A DNA stretch of 64,000 bases from Micromonospora carbonacea (GTDB lineage Bacteria; Actinomycetota; Actinomycetes; Mycobacteriales; Micromonosporaceae). The notes beneath the pieces were generated by a model. That model saw only the letters and a program-made list of their open reading frames with translations, was not told the origin of the DNA and did not search any database. The stretch is taken from positions 4,942,501 to 5,006,500 of the forward strand of contig NZ_JACHMZ010000001.1 in assembly GCF_014205165.1 (NCBI RefSeq), written 5' to 3'. How positions within the stretch are numbered: the first letter of the stretch is position 1; each line of letters starts with the position of its first letter. Below are positions 17,058 to 26,890 of the stretch, piece by piece. Both the position numbers and the translations under genes were made by a program.

Positions 17058-17588
17058 ATGAGCTTTGCGCGAGTGCGAGCACTCGTAGTCGTCGGTCTGC
17101 TGGCGGTCGTCGCCCTGGTCATCGTGGTCGTGGCCGTGGTCCGCGACACCCAGGGCAAGGGCGGCGCGGCCGCCGGCTGCCCCGAGGGCGCGCCGCTGGC
17201 GGACGTGACCCTGCACGAGAACAAGGACGTGAAGATCAACGTCTACAACGCCACCGACGAGCCGGGCCTCGCCAAGAAGGTGGCGGACGACTTCCGCAAC
17301 CGCAAGTTCCAGGTGAAGAAGGAGGGCAACGCCAAGCAGCAGCTCGACGGCGTCGCCGTCCTGCAGTACGGCCCGAAGGGCGTCGGCTCCGCCCACCTGC
17401 TGCGCGCGTACTTCCTCAACAACGCCGAGCCGAAGTTCGACATCAAGCGCAAGGACGACACGGTCGACGTGGTCCTGGGCAACAATTTCGCCCAGCTCGC
17501 CACGACCACCGAGGTCAACCAGTCCCTCGGCGACCTGGGCGCCCCGGTCGCCCCGGCCGGCACCTGCCCGATGCCCGTCGACAAGTGA
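17058..17588 (+). CDS. LytR C-terminal domain membrane-anchored protein
   Basis: 176 residues. One N-terminal membrane span (residues about 7-29, 'ALVVVGLLAVVALVIVVVAV') is followed by an extracytoplasmic LytR_C domain from about 55 to 150 ('VKINVYNATDEPGLAKKVADDFRNRKF' region, an N-x-x-x-x-x-G-L-A signature). There is no LytR/CpsA/Psr catalytic domain, so it is the stand-alone type. Its M. tuberculosis counterpart, Rv2700, has been linked to cell-envelope integrity. GGGGAG precedes the ATG. Confidence 0.9.
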   Translation: MSFARVRALVVVGLLAVVALVIVVVAVVRDTQGKGGAAAGCPEGAPLADVTLHENKDVKINVYNATDEPGLAKKVADDFRNRKFQVKKEGNAKQQLDGVAVLQYGPKGVGSAHLLRAYFLNNAEPKFDIKRKDDTVDVVLGNNFAQLATTTEVNQSLGDLGAPVAPAGTCPMPVDK

Positions 17589-17620
17589 CGGGGCCGGCCG
17601 ACCCGGCCGCCTCCGGGCGG

Positions 17621-18436
17621 TCAGGGGCCGCCCGAGGCGTCCAGGTCGGCCAGCCGGTCGTGCAGCGGCGCGAACAGCGCCGGCGGGGCCGCGATCACCA
17701 GGTCCGGGCCCGCCGGCCGCCCGCCGAGGCCGCCGACCAGCAGCCCGGCCTCGACGCCGACCAGCGCCCCGGCCGCGTGGTCCCAGAGGTTCAGGCCCTT
17801 CTCGTAGTACGCCTCCAGCCGCCCCTCGGCGGCCAGGCAGAGGTCCACCGAGGCGGCGCCCTGCCGGCGCACGTCCCGCACGTGGCCGATCAGCCCCGCG
17901 AGCACCCGGGCCTGGTGGGCCCGGCGGGCCGGGTCGTAGCCGAAGCCGGTGGCGACCAGCGCCTGCCCGAGGTCGGTCTCGGCCGAGCAGCGCAGCCGCT
18001 CCCCGGCCCGGTACGCGCCGCCCCCGGCGGTGGCCGTCCACTCGTCGCCGGTGAACACGTTGCGCACCACGCCCGCGACCACCTCGCCGTCGACCTCGGC
18101 GGCCAGCGACACCGCGCAGTACGGCAGCCCGTACAGGTAGTTGACCGTCCCGTCGATCGGGTCGACGATCCAGCGCACCCGGGCCGCCGGGGTGGCGTCG
18201 CCCGCGCCGTACTCCTCCCCGAGGACGCCGTCGTGCGGGCGGAGCCGGCGCAGCGCGTCGAGCACCTGCCGCTCGACGGCCCGGTCGGCGGCGGTGACGA
18301 CGTCGGTGACGGTGGACTTGGTGGCGGCCACCGACACGCCCTCGGCCCACATCCGGTGTGCGGTCGCCGCCGCGGCCCGGGCGACATCGACGGCGATCTC
18401 CAGCAGTTCCCCGGGTGGCGGCACCGCGCGGTCCAT
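17621..18436 (-). CDS. Inositol monophosphatase family protein (suhB-like)
   Basis: 271 residues. Lithium-sensitive phosphatase fold: metal-binding motifs 'GEEYG' near residue 79, 'DPIDGTVNYLYG' near 95 and 'LWDHAAG' near 225 supply the Glu and Asp ligands for Mg2+. It probably dephosphorylates inositol-1-phosphate or a related sugar phosphate. ATG 18436 was chosen because GGAAGGGG lies 8 nt upstream. Rv2701c (suhB) occupies the same place before sigA. Confidence 0.93.
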   Translation of the reverse strand: MDRAVPPPGELLEIAVDVARAAAATAHRMWAEGVSVAATKSTVTDVVTAADRAVERQVLDALRRLRPHDGVLGEEYGAGDATPAARVRWIVDPIDGTVNYLYGLPYCAVSLAAEVDGEVVAGVVRNVFTGDEWTATAGGGAYRAGERLRCSAETDLGQALVATGFGYDPARRAHQARVLAGLIGHVRDVRRQGAASVDLCLAAEGRLEAYYEKGLNLWDHAAGALVGVEAGLLVGGLGGRPAGPDLVIAAPPALFAPLHDRLADLDASGGP

Positions 18437-18576
18437 AGGTTCGTCCCCTTCCCGCACGACCGGACCCGTCCGGGTCGCGCGCGAGTATCATCCTTACAAA
18501 GTCCACATCTGCGCCCAATCGGCGGTCCCGTCAGTCGGTCCGCCGTGCGGCGCAGGATGATCGCGGCAGACGGCGT

Positions 18577-18582
18577 TACAAT
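18577..18582 (+). promoter_or_regulatory. Candidate sigA -10 element TACAAT
   Basis: The best match to a housekeeping -10 box in the 287-bp divergent region; 141 bp before the sigA start. No good -35 element is visible. Confidence 0.35.
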
Positions 18583-18723
18583 TCACCCTGCCCACGCGCC
18601 ACGGACCGCCAGCCACCGGCCGGCCCGGGACACGGGGGTCCCTCAACGACATCGCCCGGCACCGTGTTCCATGCCGCGTCGGGCAACCCGGCCGTGCTCG
18701 CTCTTCGCCTCCGGAAGGTCTTC

Positions 18724-20325
<1,602 letters not shown>

Positions 20326-20355
20326 CCCGAGTTCGTCAACCGCACGTGTCGCTTT

Positions 20356-20387
20356 GATCACCAGGCGTACAACACTCGATGGTGATC
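20356..20387 (+). terminator. Possible sigA terminator hairpin
   Basis: GATCACCA and TGGTGATC, 8-bp stem, 16-nt loop, 31 bp past the sigA stop. Modest strength. Confidence 0.4.
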
Positions 20388-20570
20388 GGCCGGTTGCACG
20401 ATTGTGATCGTTGACGTGGCACCCTTGGTGCACGGCACACTGTTGCCGCCAGGTGTGACCTCGGTCCCCCGCGGGCACACAGGGAAGGCAAGACCCTCGT
20501 CGGGTGTTGCACGATAGGTGAGCAACGACCGACGAGATTGTTCATCGGTGACGACCAGAGGAGGAAGGCG

Positions 20571-20804
20571 ATGACCCCGACCCTCACGCCGCCGCCCGAG
20601 ACGGTGGCTCCCCCAGCCGCCGATGAACGGTGCGACCGCTGCAACGCTGCCGGCAAGCTCCGTATCACTCTGGCGGGCGGGAGCGAGCTGGTGTTCTGTG
20701 GGCACCACGCGAACAAGTACGCGGAGGATCTCGTGAAGATCACCGTGCGGTTCGCGACGGACCCCGAGTTCAGCTGGCGTGGCGCCGATCTAATGGCGAA
20801 CTGA
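20571..20804 (+). CDS. DUF7455 family small protein
   Basis: 77 residues from ATG 20571, with a strong AGGAGGAAGG ribosome site. The core 'CDRCNAAGKLRITLAGGSELVFCGHHANKY' region (residues about 19-48) has a C-x2-C pair and a later C-G-H-H, which together fit a small zinc-binding knuckle. Family members sit near the principal sigma gene in actinobacteria. Function unknown. It is followed by a strong hairpin. Confidence 0.85.
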   Translation: MTPTLTPPPETVAPPAADERCDRCNAAGKLRITLAGGSELVFCGHHANKYAEDLVKITVRFATDPEFSWRGADLMAN

Positions 20805-20830
20805 CCGCAGAAGTCCGCATACCGACCACA

Positions 20831-20869
20831 AGCCGGCCGGAGGCGCCCCACGGGCCCCTCCGGCCGGCT
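20831..20869. terminator. Bidirectional terminator between DUF7455 and helicase genes
   Basis: Perfect 13-bp arms AGCCGGCCGGAGG (20831-20843) and CCTCCGGCCGGCT (20857-20869), 13-nt loop. It lies between convergent genes. Confidence 0.8.
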
Positions 20870-20888
20870 TGACCGTTTCGACCCTCCG

Positions 20889-22622
20889 TCACAGGGTCTG
20901 GACGGTGGCGATCCGCTCCTCCAGTTGTTCGATCGTGGCCTGCGCGCTGGGCGGGCCGCCGCAGAGGCGGCGCAGCTCGGCATGGATCTTGCCGTGCGGC
21001 AGACCGGTCCGGTGGTGCCGCGCGGCCACGAGGGCGTTCAGTTGCCGCCGTAGCGCCACCCGACGCTGGGCGGCGCTCATGGGCTGGGGTGGGGCCGCCG
21101 TGGCGGCAGGGGCCGGCTCAGCGGCCCGCTCGGTGGCCCTGCGGCGCTGGGCCGCCAGCTGCTCGGCCTGCCGCTTGGTGAGCAGCAGGGAGACCTGGTC
21201 GGCGGTGAGCAGACCGGGCAGCCCCAGGTATTCCTCCTCCTCGGGCGTGCCGGCCTGGGCGGCGGTGCCGAAGGACGCGCCGTCGAAGATCACCTGGTCC
21301 AGCTCGGCCGTGGCGGACAGGGCCGCGAACCGCTTCTCCAGCTCCCCGCTGGCCTGGTCGTCGCGCTGGGCGCGCTCCAGCAGGTCGTCGTCGAACCCCT
21401 CGCGGTCCTTCGGCTTGCCGAGCACGTGGTCCCGCTCGGCCTCCATCTCGCTGGCCAGCCCGAGCAGGTGCGGGACGCTGGGCAGGAACACCGACGCGGT
21501 CTCCCCCGGGCGGCGGGCCCGGACGAACCGGCCGATGGCCTGGGCGAAGTAGAGCGGGGTGCTGGCGCTGGTCGCGTAGACGCCGACCGCCAGGCGGGGG
21601 ATGTCGACGCCCTCGGAGACCATCCGGACCGCCACCAGCCAGCGCTGCTCGGACGCCGCGAACGTCGCGATCCGGGCGGACGCGCCCTGGTCGTCGGAGA
21701 GGACCACCGCGGCCTTCTCGCCCGTGAGCCGCTCGATCAGCTTCGCGTACGAGCGGGCGGTCTGCTGGTCGCTGGCGATGATCAGCCCGCCGGCGTCGGG
21801 CATCCCCGCGTTGCGCAGCACGGTCAGCCGGGCGTCGGCGGCCCGCAGGACCTGCGGCATCCAGTCGCCGGCCGGGTCCAGGGCGGTACGCCACGCCTGG
21901 GCGACGAGGTCCTGCGTCATCGGCTCGCCCAGCCGGGCGGCCAGCTCGTCCCCGGCGTTCGTCCGCCACCGGGTCTCCCCCGAGTACGCCAGGAACAGCA
22001 CCGGCCGGACCACGTTGTCGCGCAGCGCGTCGGCGTAGCCGTAGACGGCGTCGGCGCGGGAGCGCAGCAGGCCGTCGCCGCCGCGCTCGTAGGTGACGAA
22101 CGGGATCGGGTTGTCGTCCGAGCGGAACGGGGTGCCGGTGAGCATCAGCCGGCGCACGGCGGGCTCGAACGCCGCCTTCACCCCGTCGCCCCAGGTGCGG
22201 GAGTCGCCGGCGTGGTGGATCTCGTCGAGGATGACCAGGGTGCGCCGGGTCATGGTGCGCCGCCGGTGCACCTGCGGCGCCATGCCCACCTGGGCATAGG
22301 TGACCACCGCGCCGTGGAAGTCGGCGGAGGAGTGCAGGTCGGCGTTGCGGAACGCCGCGTCGAGCTGGATGCCGACCCGGGCCGCCGCCTGCGCCCACTG
22401 GGTCTTCAGGTGCTCGGTGGGTGCGACCACGGTGACCGCCTCGACGGTGCCGTCGGCGAGCAGCTCGGCGGCGATCCGCAGGGCGAAGGTGGTCTTGCCG
22501 GCCCCCGGGGTGGCGACCGCGGTGAAGTCGTCGGTGCGTCGCCGCAGGTACTCCACCAGCGCCTTGCGCTGCCAGGCACGCAGGGGCGGGAACGTCTCGA
22601 GCGCCGGCGTCCGGGCTGCCAC
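20889..22622 (-). CDS. DEAD/DEAH-box helicase (SF2)
   Basis: 577 residues from GTG 22622, with GAGAGGAG upstream. N-terminal RecA-like domain: Q-type entry 'LRAWQRKAL', Walker A 'ATPGAGKTTF' (K43), Walker B 'DEIHHAGD' near 136, motif III 'LTGTPFRSD'. C-terminal RecA-like domain: 'VSEGVDIPRL' and motif VI 'QAIGRFVRARR' near 361. The last 150 residues are a helical, Ala/Gln/Arg-rich tail without a known domain. Similar to XPB/UvrB-like actinobacterial helicases near sigA. Likely a DNA or RNA translocase in repair or RNA turnover; the substrate is not evident. Confidence 0.9.
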   Translation of the reverse strand: MAARTPALETFPPLRAWQRKALVEYLRRRTDDFTAVATPGAGKTTFALRIAAELLADGTVEAVTVVAPTEHLKTQWAQAAARVGIQLDAAFRNADLHSSADFHGAVVTYAQVGMAPQVHRRRTMTRRTLVILDEIHHAGDSRTWGDGVKAAFEPAVRRLMLTGTPFRSDDNPIPFVTYERGGDGLLRSRADAVYGYADALRDNVVRPVLFLAYSGETRWRTNAGDELAARLGEPMTQDLVAQAWRTALDPAGDWMPQVLRAADARLTVLRNAGMPDAGGLIIASDQQTARSYAKLIERLTGEKAAVVLSDDQGASARIATFAASEQRWLVAVRMVSEGVDIPRLAVGVYATSASTPLYFAQAIGRFVRARRPGETASVFLPSVPHLLGLASEMEAERDHVLGKPKDREGFDDDLLERAQRDDQASGELEKRFAALSATAELDQVIFDGASFGTAAQAGTPEEEEYLGLPGLLTADQVSLLLTKRQAEQLAAQRRRATERAAEPAPAATAAPPQPMSAAQRRVALRRQLNALVAARHHRTGLPHGKIHAELRRLCGGPPSAQATIEQLEERIATVQTL

Positions 22623-22845
22623 GCGTCAGGCTCCTCTCCGACCGCGCGACGGCGGGCCCCGGTCGAGGGCCACGGGTGCCGCCGCCCATGAAAAGGCCCT
22701 CGCGCATCGGGTGCCGCGAAGGCCGGCTCAGCATAACCAGCGCGGGCCGGCGGGCCCAGGCGACGCCACGCTGGTCACATCGACACCGCCCGCCACCACC
22801 ACGGCCGGCGATCCGGCGCTCACCCTGGGTCAGCGCCGGGCGTCG

Positions 22846-23496
22846 TCACGAGGCGGGTCCCCGGGTGCCGGTGCGGGGCGGGCGCAGCGCGGCCACCGGG
22901 GCGGACCAGCGCCGCCGCAGCGACACCAGGCGCAGCGCGAAGACGAACACCGCAGCGGCGGTCAGCCCGGCGGCGTCGGCCCGCCCGAACGCGTCGAGCA
23001 GCGCCACGGCGACCGCCCCGGCGAGGGCCGCCACCGCGTAGATCTCCCGGCGCAGCACCACGGGGATCTCGCCGGTGAGCAGGTCCCGGCCGAGCCCGCC
23101 GCCGATGGCGGTGAGCATGCCGAGCAGGCACGCGCCGACGGCCGGCACGCCGGCGTCGAGCGCCTTGAGGGTGCCGGTGACGGTGAACAGCCCGAGGCCG
23201 GCGGCGTCGAGCACCAGCACGGTGGTGCGCAGCCGGGCGAGCCTGGGGTGCAGCCAGAAGGTGGCGGCGGCGGTGAGCGCGGCTGTGGCCGCGTACCGCC
23301 AGTCGGCGAAGGCCAGCGGCGGCACCTCGTCGATCACCAGGTCGCGGAGGATCCCGCCGCCGAGCGCGGCGACGAAGCCGACGAAGACGACGCCGAACAG
23401 GTCGAGACGCTTGGCCACCGCCGCGGAGGCCCCGGAGGCGGCGAAGACGGCCACCCCGGCCAGGTCGGCGAGGAGCAGGGCGGTGGAGGTGGTCAC
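22846..23496 (-). CDS. Trimeric intracellular cation channel (TRIC, UPF0126) family protein
   Basis: 216 residues with about seven membrane spans and the two-fold repeat of this family: 'GGGILRDLV' near residue 46 and 'GGGLGRDLL' near 132, each Gly-rich kink followed by Arg-Asp. Bacterial TRIC homologues form trimeric cation pores. Nothing here shows ion preference. It begins just after the DUF3039 terminator on the opposite flank and is transcribed on the minus strand. Confidence 0.92.
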   Translation of the reverse strand: MTTSTALLLADLAGVAVFAASGASAAVAKRLDLFGVVFVGFVAALGGGILRDLVIDEVPPLAFADWRYAATAALTAAATFWLHPRLARLRTTVLVLDAAGLGLFTVTGTLKALDAGVPAVGACLLGMLTAIGGGLGRDLLTGEIPVVLRREIYAVAALAGAVAVALLDAFGRADAAGLTAAAVFVFALRLVSLRRRWSAPVAALRPPRTGTRGPAS

Positions 23497-23511
23497 CGCC
23501 GAAGGTTACGT

Positions 23512-23532
23512 GGGCGGCCGGGAGGGCCGCCC
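23512..23532 (-). terminator. Hairpin after the DUF3039 gene
   Basis: GGGCGGCC and GGCCGCCC, perfect 8-bp stem with a 5-nt loop, 4 bp past the DUF3039 stop. Confidence 0.6.
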
Positions 23533-23536
23533 GCGG

Positions 23537-23755
23537 TCACTCGCCCCAGGACTCGTAGATCTCCTTGCACTTCGGGCAGACCGGGGAGCCCGGCTTGGCG
23601 GCCTTGGTCACCGGGAACTTCTCCCCGCACAGCGCGACGACGAAGGTGCCCATGACGGCACTCTCGGCGATCTTGTCCTTACGGACGTAGTGGAACATCT
23701 CGGGACCGGTGTCGGCATCCTTCAGGTCCGGACGTTCGAGAACCTGTGTGTTCAC
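23537..23755 (-). CDS. DUF3039 family protein
   Basis: 72 residues. GTG 23755 was chosen because a GGAGGT ribosome site lies 7 nt upstream. '[18 protein letters not shown]' and a C-terminal Cys set ('LCGEKFPV' and 'CPKC') fit this short actinobacterial family, likely binding zinc. Divergent from psuG. Function unknown. Confidence 0.87.
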   Translation of the reverse strand: MNTQVLERPDLKDADTGPEMFHYVRKDKIAESAVMGTFVVALCGEKFPVTKAAKPGSPVCPKCKEIYESWGE

Positions 23756-23829
23756 TTCTGCACCTCCAACTTTCCAGTTTGGCAGGTCGACCTGGCCGGG
23801 TCCACCGCAGGCCGCCCCTTCCCGGCCCG

Positions 23830-23835
23830 TACCGT
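23830..23835 (+). promoter_or_regulatory. -10 box, probable leaderless psuG promoter
   Basis: TACCGT, 7 nt before the psuG GTG. No ribosome site lies between, so transcription probably starts at the start codon. Confidence 0.5.
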
Positions 23836-23842
23836 AACGGAC

Positions 23843-24769
23843 GTGAACAGCTTCCACACCCGCCTCGGCGTCGAGGTGGCCGCCGCCCTGCGCGACCGGC
23901 GTCCGGTCGTCGCCCTGGAGAGCACCATCGTCTCGCACGGCCTGCCCCGGCCCGACAACCTGCGGGTGGCCCGCGAGATCGAGCAGGCCGTCCGCGCCGC
24001 CGGGGCGGTCCCGGCGACCATCGGCATGGTCGCCGGTCAGCTCGTGGTGGGCCTCGACGACGCGGAGCTGACCCGGCTCGCGACCGTCGACGGGGTGAGC
24101 AAGCTCTCGGTACGCGACCTCGCGATCGCCGCCGCGGCCGGCGCGGACGGGGCCACCACGGTCGCCGCCACCAGCGCGGTGGCCGCCGCCGCCGGGATCG
24201 GGGTCTTCGCCACCGGCGGGCTGGGCGGGGTGCACCGGGAGGCCGCGGCGACCTTCGACGAGTCGGCCGACCTGGGCACCCTGGCCCGCACGCCGATCGC
24301 CGTGGTCTGCGCCGGGGTCAAGTCGATCCTCGACGTCGGGGCGACCCTGGAGCGGCTGGAGACCCTCGGCGTCGCCGTGGTCGGCTACCGCACCCGCCGG
24401 TTCCCCGGCTTCTATCTCACCGACGCCGGCTTCGACCTGGACTGGTCGGTCGACTCGCCCACGCAGGTCGCCGACGTGCTGGCGGCGCGGGACGCCCAGG
24501 GGGTGCACGGCGGCGGGCTGATCGTGGCCAACCCGCTGCCGGCCGACGAGCAGCTCGACCCGGCCCTGCACGACCGGACGCTCGCCGAGGGCCTGGCCCT
24601 GCTGGAGCGCGACGGGGTAACCGGCAAGGCCGTGACGCCGTACCTGCTCGCGCACTTCCACTCCGCCACCGAGGGCGCGAGCCTCGCCGTGAACGTGCGG
24701 ATCATCCTACGCAACGCCGACCTCGCCGCCCGGATCGCGGTGGCCGCCGCCGACCGCGCCGCCGCATGA
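23843..24769 (+). CDS. psuG: Pseudouridine-5'-phosphate glycosidase
   Basis: 308 residues, normal family length. PsuG breaks the C-C glycosidic bond of pseudouridine 5'-phosphate to ribose 5-phosphate and uracil. Visible family blocks: '[14 protein letters not shown]' near the N-terminus, '[11 protein letters not shown]', 'GGLGGVHR', '[12 protein letters not shown]' with the catalytic lysine, and '[11 protein letters not shown]'. GTG 23843 follows a TACCGT box. Its stop overlaps the ATG of the kinase gene (ATGA), so the two enzymes of pseudouridine breakdown are coupled. Confidence 0.95.
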   Translation: MNSFHTRLGVEVAAALRDRRPVVALESTIVSHGLPRPDNLRVAREIEQAVRAAGAVPATIGMVAGQLVVGLDDAELTRLATVDGVSKLSVRDLAIAAAAGADGATTVAATSAVAAAAGIGVFATGGLGGVHREAAATFDESADLGTLARTPIAVVCAGVKSILDVGATLERLETLGVAVVGYRTRRFPGFYLTDAGFDLDWSVDSPTQVADVLAARDAQGVHGGGLIVANPLPADEQLDPALHDRTLAEGLALLERDGVTGKAVTPYLLAHFHSATEGASLAVNVRIILRNADLAARIAVAAADRAAA

Positions 24770-25683
24770 CCGCTGCGCGCCACCCCGCCGGGCCGGGCCG
24801 GGTCGTCGTCGTGGGCGACCTGATCACCGACGTCGTCGCGGTGCTGGGCGGGCCGTTGGCCACCGGCTCCGACACCCCGGCCACGATCCGGGTCACCGGC
24901 GGCGGGCAGGCCGCCAACACCGCCGCCTGGCTCGCCGCCCAGGGCGTGCCGGTGACCATGGTCGGTGCCGTCGGCGACGACGACGCGGGCCGCGACCGGG
25001 TCGCCGAGCTGGAGCGGGCCGGCGTGGACTGCGCCGTCGAGCGGCACGCCGGGCGCACCACGGGCACCGTGATCGTGCTCACCGGCGACGGCGAGCGCAC
25101 GATGGTGACCGAGCGGGGGGCGAACCTGCGGCTGGGCGCCGGGCACGTCGACGCCGCCCTCGCCGCAGCGCCCGACGCGCGGCACCTGCACCTGTCCGCG
25201 TATCCCCTGCTGGACGCCTCCTCCCGCGCCGCCGGGCTGCGCGCGCTGGCCGCGGCGCGCGAGCGCGGGCTCACCACCAGCGTCGACGCGGCGTCCGCGG
25301 CGCCGCTGCGGCGGGTCGGCGCGGCGGCCTTCCTGACCTGGGTACGCGACGTCGACCTGCTCCTGGTCAACGCCGACGAGGCGGCCGTGCTGGCCGGCGG
25401 GCTGGACCCGGCGGCGCAGGCGCGGGCGCTGACGGCGACGGCCCGGCGGGTGGTGGTGAAGCGCGGCGCGGCCGGGGCGGTGTGGGCGGACCGGACGGCG
25501 ACGGTCAGCGTGGCGCCGATCCGGCGGGTGGCCGTGGCCGACGTCACCGGGGCCGGGGACGCCTTCGCGGCCGGGCTGCTGTCGGCGTGGCTGGCCGGGG
25601 CGGGGCCCCGGACGGCGCTGGACCGGGCCGGCGACCTGGGCGCGCTGGCCGTGTCGAGCATCGGCGCGCGCCCGACGGCCTGA
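24766..25683 (+). CDS. PfkB-family carbohydrate kinase, probable pseudouridine kinase
   Basis: 305 residues. Ribokinase fold: N-terminal '[11 protein letters not shown]', Gly-Gly motif '[14 protein letters not shown]' near residue 41, and the catalytic anion-hole signature '[18 protein letters not shown]' near 260, with Asp as base. Its overlap with psuG makes pseudouridine the likely substrate, giving the phosphate that PsuG cleaves; other nucleosides or sugars remain possible because PfkB sequences alone do not fix substrate. Confidence 0.88.
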   Translation: MTAARHPAGPGRVVVVGDLITDVVAVLGGPLATGSDTPATIRVTGGGQAANTAAWLAAQGVPVTMVGAVGDDDAGRDRVAELERAGVDCAVERHAGRTTGTVIVLTGDGERTMVTERGANLRLGAGHVDAALAAAPDARHLHLSAYPLLDASSRAAGLRALAAARERGLTTSVDAASAAPLRRVGAAAFLTWVRDVDLLLVNADEAAVLAGGLDPAAQARALTATARRVVVKRGAAGAVWADRTATVSVAPIRRVAVADVTGAGDAFAAGLLSAWLAGAGPRTALDRAGDLGALAVSSIGARPTA

Positions 25684-25758
25684 CCGACGGCCCGGCCGGC
25701 GGGGCCCGGTGGCGCTACCGGCGCGCGCGCCGGCCGCCGGGAGGCCGGTCGGGCCCGG

Positions 25759-26115
25759 TCAGGGCTCGGCGTCGATGACCTTGTGCGGGCGCTCCTCGGC
25801 GGCGAGGCTCATCGGCGCGGCCGGGTCGGTGTGCCGGGGCTGGAACCGGTTGGCCAACCGGTGCTTCTCCTTCGGCGGCCGGTCGTTGGCCAGCAGCACC
25901 GCCAGCCACGGGATGAGCACCATCCCGAGGCCGCACAGCGGCAGCCAGAGCCAGAGCATGGGCGCCTGCGCGCCGACCAGGATCGCGCCGACGATCACGC
26001 AGGCCACCCGGACGCCCATCATCACGACGTAGCGGCGCTGCCGGCTGGTGAGCTGGTCGTCCTGGCTGCGGGCCGCGTCGGTGATCAGGATCGGCTGGTA
26101 CGCCTGACGCTTCAC
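25759..26115 (-). CDS. DUF3099 family membrane protein
   Basis: 118 residues. Two adjacent GTG codons (26118, 26115) follow GGAGGT; the second has the better spacing. 'ILITDAARSQDDQLTSRQRRYV' (about residues 9-30) is typical of DUF3099. Two membrane spans follow at about 33-50 and 54-75, then a charged tail. Function unknown. Confidence 0.83.
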   Translation of the reverse strand: MKRQAYQPILITDAARSQDDQLTSRQRRYVVMMGVRVACVIVGAILVGAQAPMLWLWLPLCGLGMVLIPWLAVLLANDRPPKEKHRLANRFQPRHTDPAAPMSLAAEERPHKVIDAEP

Positions 26116-26228
26116 CACGAACCTCCAAGAGGGATCGCCCCCATCCTGTCACCCCGGGGCGTTGATCGGTTCGTCGCGGGGCGTTGATCAGCGAAATCGA
26201 CCCGCTCCGGCTCGTGTTACGCCCGTGG

Positions 26229-26234
26229 TACGCT
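26229..26234 (+). promoter_or_regulatory. -10 box, probable leaderless promoter of the toxin-like gene
   Basis: TACGCT, 6 nt before GTG 26241. Confidence 0.45.
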
Positions 26235-26240
26235 CCGCTC

Positions 26241-26555
26241 GTGGGCAGCCGGTTCAGCTTCACCGACGAGGCGTTGGCCAACCTGCGGGTCTACGACGTC
26301 TCGCCCGGCGAGGTCTGGGAGGCGCTGCACAGCCCGCGGCGGGTCATCCGGCACCTGGGCGACGACGTGATGGTCGTCTACGCCGCCGCCCGCCACGGCC
26401 GGCGGCTGGCCGTGCTGCTCGCCGAGGCCGACGGCGCCGACAACGACTGGGACGTGCTCTCCGCCCGGGAGCTGACCGACGCCGAGGCCAAGCGCTACGA
26501 CGAGGCCGTCCGCCGGTTTCCCGACGACGACGCCGGCCGCAGATTCCGCCGATGA
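26241..26555 (+). CDS. Small toxin-like protein of a two-gene module
   Basis: 104 residues from GTG 26241, 6 nt after a TACGCT box. Compact alpha/beta protein: 'FTDEALANLRVYDVSPGEVWEALHSPRR' region followed by beta strands 'DDVMVVYAAARHGRRLAVLLAE', a pattern like BrnT or DUF4258 type II toxins (RelE-like fold). It is followed after 12 bp by a ribbon-helix-helix protein gene. The call rests mainly on size, fold pattern and partner. An upstream TTG at 26184 is possible but has no ribosome site. Confidence 0.6.
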   Translation: MGSRFSFTDEALANLRVYDVSPGEVWEALHSPRRVIRHLGDDVMVVYAAARHGRRLAVLLAEADGADNDWDVLSARELTDAEAKRYDEAVRRFPDDDAGRRFRR

Positions 26556-26567
26556 GGAGGCGTGGCG

Positions 26568-26879
26568 ATGAACCGTAACGACGCGACCAAGCAGTTCCAC
26601 GGCGGTGGCGACCCGCTGGCCGAGCTGATCGACGCCGGCGCGCCGGTGGAGCTGCCCGCCCCCGACACCGACGTGCCGATGGTCAGCCGCTCGGTGCGGC
26701 TGCCGCTGGAGACCTACGAGCGGGTGCGGGCCGCCGCCGACGCCCGGGGCATCGGGGTGACCACGCTGATGCGGCAGTGGATCGAGGCCGGCCTGGCCGA
26801 GCTGGACGACTCGGCGACGGTGTCCCTCGCCGACGTGCGGCGGGCCCTCGCCGCCCTCTCCCGGCCCACCGCCGCCTGA
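26568..26879 (+). CDS. Ribbon-helix-helix antitoxin-like protein
   Basis: 103 residues from ATG 26568, with GAGGAGG overlapping the end of the toxin-like gene. Residues about 40-78 ('SRSVRLPLETYERVRAAA', 'GVTTLMRQWIEAGLAEL') match the CopG/Arc-type ribbon-helix-helix pattern: a strand then two helices. Such proteins bind operator DNA as dimers and often repress their own module. The N- and C-terminal parts would contact the partner. Gene order toxin then antitoxin is like BrnT-BrnA. Confidence 0.65.
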   Translation: MNRNDATKQFHGGGDPLAELIDAGAPVELPAPDTDVPMVSRSVRLPLETYERVRAAADARGIGVTTLMRQWIEAGLAELDDSATVSLADVRRALAALSRPTAA

Positions 26880-26890
26880 GCCCCGGCCCA

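Noticed and set aside
17592..17608. Terminator after the LytR_C gene (GGCCGG/CCGGCC)
   Set aside because: Only a 6-bp stem in very GC-rich sequence, not better than chance.
18664..18723. Longer SigA from ATG 18664
   Set aside because: No ribosome site; the GTG at 18724 has GGAAGG at good spacing and begins the usual N-terminus.
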